A stretch of DNA of 6,687 bases from Rhodococcus sp. (in: high G+C Gram-positive bacteria) (GTDB lineage: Bacteria > Actinomycetota > Actinomycetes > Mycobacteriales > Mycobacteriaceae): contig JAAYXN010000365.1 of assembly GCA_012515885.1 (NCBI GenBank), positions 1 to 6,687 of the forward strand. Direction: 5' to 3'. Each line of letters opens with the position of its first letter. The first letter of the stretch is position 1. The notes below the pieces were generated by a model. The model worked only from the letters and a program-made list of their open reading frames with translations. It did not search any database and was not told the DNA's origin. Shown one piece after another: positions 5,829-6,687 of this stretch. The translations under genes were made by a program, and so were the position numbers.

Positions 5829-5884
5829 CCGCTCACCAGGGCTTTGCACCCACCACAAGCGCGCACCTCACGAGGCCGAACACC

Positions 5885-6687
5885 TCATGAGACAACGCGC
5901 TGCAACTGCGTCAGTCGACTAGAAATGCGGTCCACATCGACGGGCAGTCGCGGAGCGTCCTTAATGACTGTCAGCCAGGGTGCGTAAGAAATGAAAGTAG
6001 CGCGAATATCGCGGTCATAGAGCACGTCAACGAGGTTCGAGAAACGCCCGGCAACCTCACCTGCACCTGCGCCAGAGAACTCGACTCCACTAATAACCCA
6101 GTGAGGAAAGTGGTCTGCGAGCGCAAGATAGTCGACCGGCGCGGTGGTTCCGCCGCAGAGATCAGCAAAGGCAAACCACAGGCAGTCAGGGTGTACGCGC
6201 AGAGCGGGAATCGGGTGGCCGGCTGGCCGCAGCACGGCTTGCTCGTCGGCAGTAGGCAGGTGTAATCCCAGGTCACTGAGCTGAGTCGGATGTCCAGGGG
6301 ACACCCAGTGTCCGGCAGCAAAACCGGTGGAGCGTTCGGTGCGCAGAGTTCGATAGTCGAGCGGACCGTTGACCGGAACCACCATGAGCGCTTGTTCGAT
6401 GAGTTCAATAGTGGGCACGAACATGTCGTGAAACAACGGATTAGGGAGCAGCCCGGTTGGGGGATAATTCGACGTCAACACCACCGCTGCAGAACGATCG
6501 AACAGCGCGGATACCAGGCGGCCGATGAATATGCCGTCCGCTGGATCATGGACATGAAACTCGTCGAAACACACCACCTCAAGCCCACCCAGCAATTGAT
6601 CGAGTGCGGCCGTGAGATTGCTGCCGTTTGCGTGGATCGCTGCGTGCAGATCGACCAGAAACTCGTGAAAATGTAGACGCCGCTTGC
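5885..6687 (-). CDS. zapE: ZapE / AFG1-type AAA ATPase (N-terminus outside window)
   Basis: The frame is open to the right edge, so about 266 C-terminal residues are visible; the Walker A loop lies beyond the window. Visible residues begin KRRLHFHEFLVDLHAAIHA, the helix typical of AFG1/ZapE proteins just after Walker A. Walker B is VVCFDEFHV (about 37-45) and sensor 1 is VVLTSNYPP (about 68-76), with GPLDYRTLR further on. The C-terminus has the family's FADLCGG and RFSNLVDVLYD. ZapE is a cytoplasmic ATPase that binds FtsZ in E. coli; AFG1 homologues help remove faulty membrane proteins. An actinobacterial role is inferred. A TTG codon at 6595 could pass for a start, but homology continues upstream of it, so it is internal. 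Confidence 0.95.
   Translation of the reverse strand, partial: KRRLHFHEFLVDLHAAIHANGSNLTAALDQLLGGLEVVCFDEFHVHDPADGIFIGRLVSALFDRSAAVVLTSNYPPTGLLPNPLFHDMFVPTIELIEQALMVVPVNGPLDYRTLRTERSTGFAAGHWVSPGHPTQLSDLGLHLPTADEQAVLRPAGHPIPALRVHPDCLWFAFADLCGGTTAPVDYLALADHFPHWVISGVEFSGAGAGEVAGRFSNLVDVLYDRDIRATFISYAPWLTVIKDAPRLPVDVDRISSRLTQLQRVVS

Noticed and set aside
5131..5890. Plus-strand open frames opposite the TVP38 gene
   Set aside because: Arg/Thr/Pro-rich translations typical of antisense frames, while the minus strand has a clear VTT domain.
5864..5891. Near-direct repeat CACCTCACGAG / CACCTCATGAG
   Set aside because: Two imperfect copies, the second overlapping the zapE end; not enough to call an element.
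6290..6676. Plus-strand open frame opposite zapE
   Set aside because: The minus strand carries conserved ATPase motifs throughout; the plus-strand translation has none.

Overview
The window looks like chromosomal core DNA from a high-GC actinobacterium of the order Mycobacteriales (Corynebacterium, Dietzia or Lawsonella type relatives fit). The evidence is its codon use, frequent GTG starts, several apparently leaderless starts directly behind TANNNT -10 boxes, and a gene order resembling the mycobacterial hemZ(hemH)-Rv1486c-Rv1487-Rv1488 neighbourhood, with a TVP38 gene nearby (Rv1491c-like). The synteny is recalled from memory and was not searched.

Layout. Left edge: 3' end of the ferrochelatase gene (+). 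It converges on an alanine-rich conserved hypothetical gene (-) of Rv1486c type. Divergent from that, across a 67-bp shared control region, are a DUF3097 gene (+), a short NfeD gene (+) and an SPFH/stomatin-like gene (+). The NfeD and SPFH genes are tightly coupled, and the run ends at a very strong 16-bp hairpin that serves convergent transcription. Right half, all on the minus strand: partial zapE (AFG1-type ATPase), a TVP38/TMEM64 membrane protein, then a two-gene operon of a SatD-like protein with a C-terminal helix-turn-helix and a small DUF3307-like membrane protein, joined by a GTGA stop/start overlap.

How they work together. NfeD and SPFH form a membrane-microdomain pair. The SatD-like/membrane-protein pair is the most interesting unit. 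Its promoter is readable (-35 TTGATA, 17-bp spacer, -10 TATCGT, leaderless ATG) and an 11-bp perfect inverted repeat spans it, suggesting autoregulation by a protein that combines a cyclase/GGDEF-like fold with a DNA-binding domain. The remaining genes are housekeeping: haem synthesis, an AAA ATPase linked to division, and a VTT-domain membrane protein. No mobile elements, CRISPR arrays, tRNA or rRNA genes were seen.
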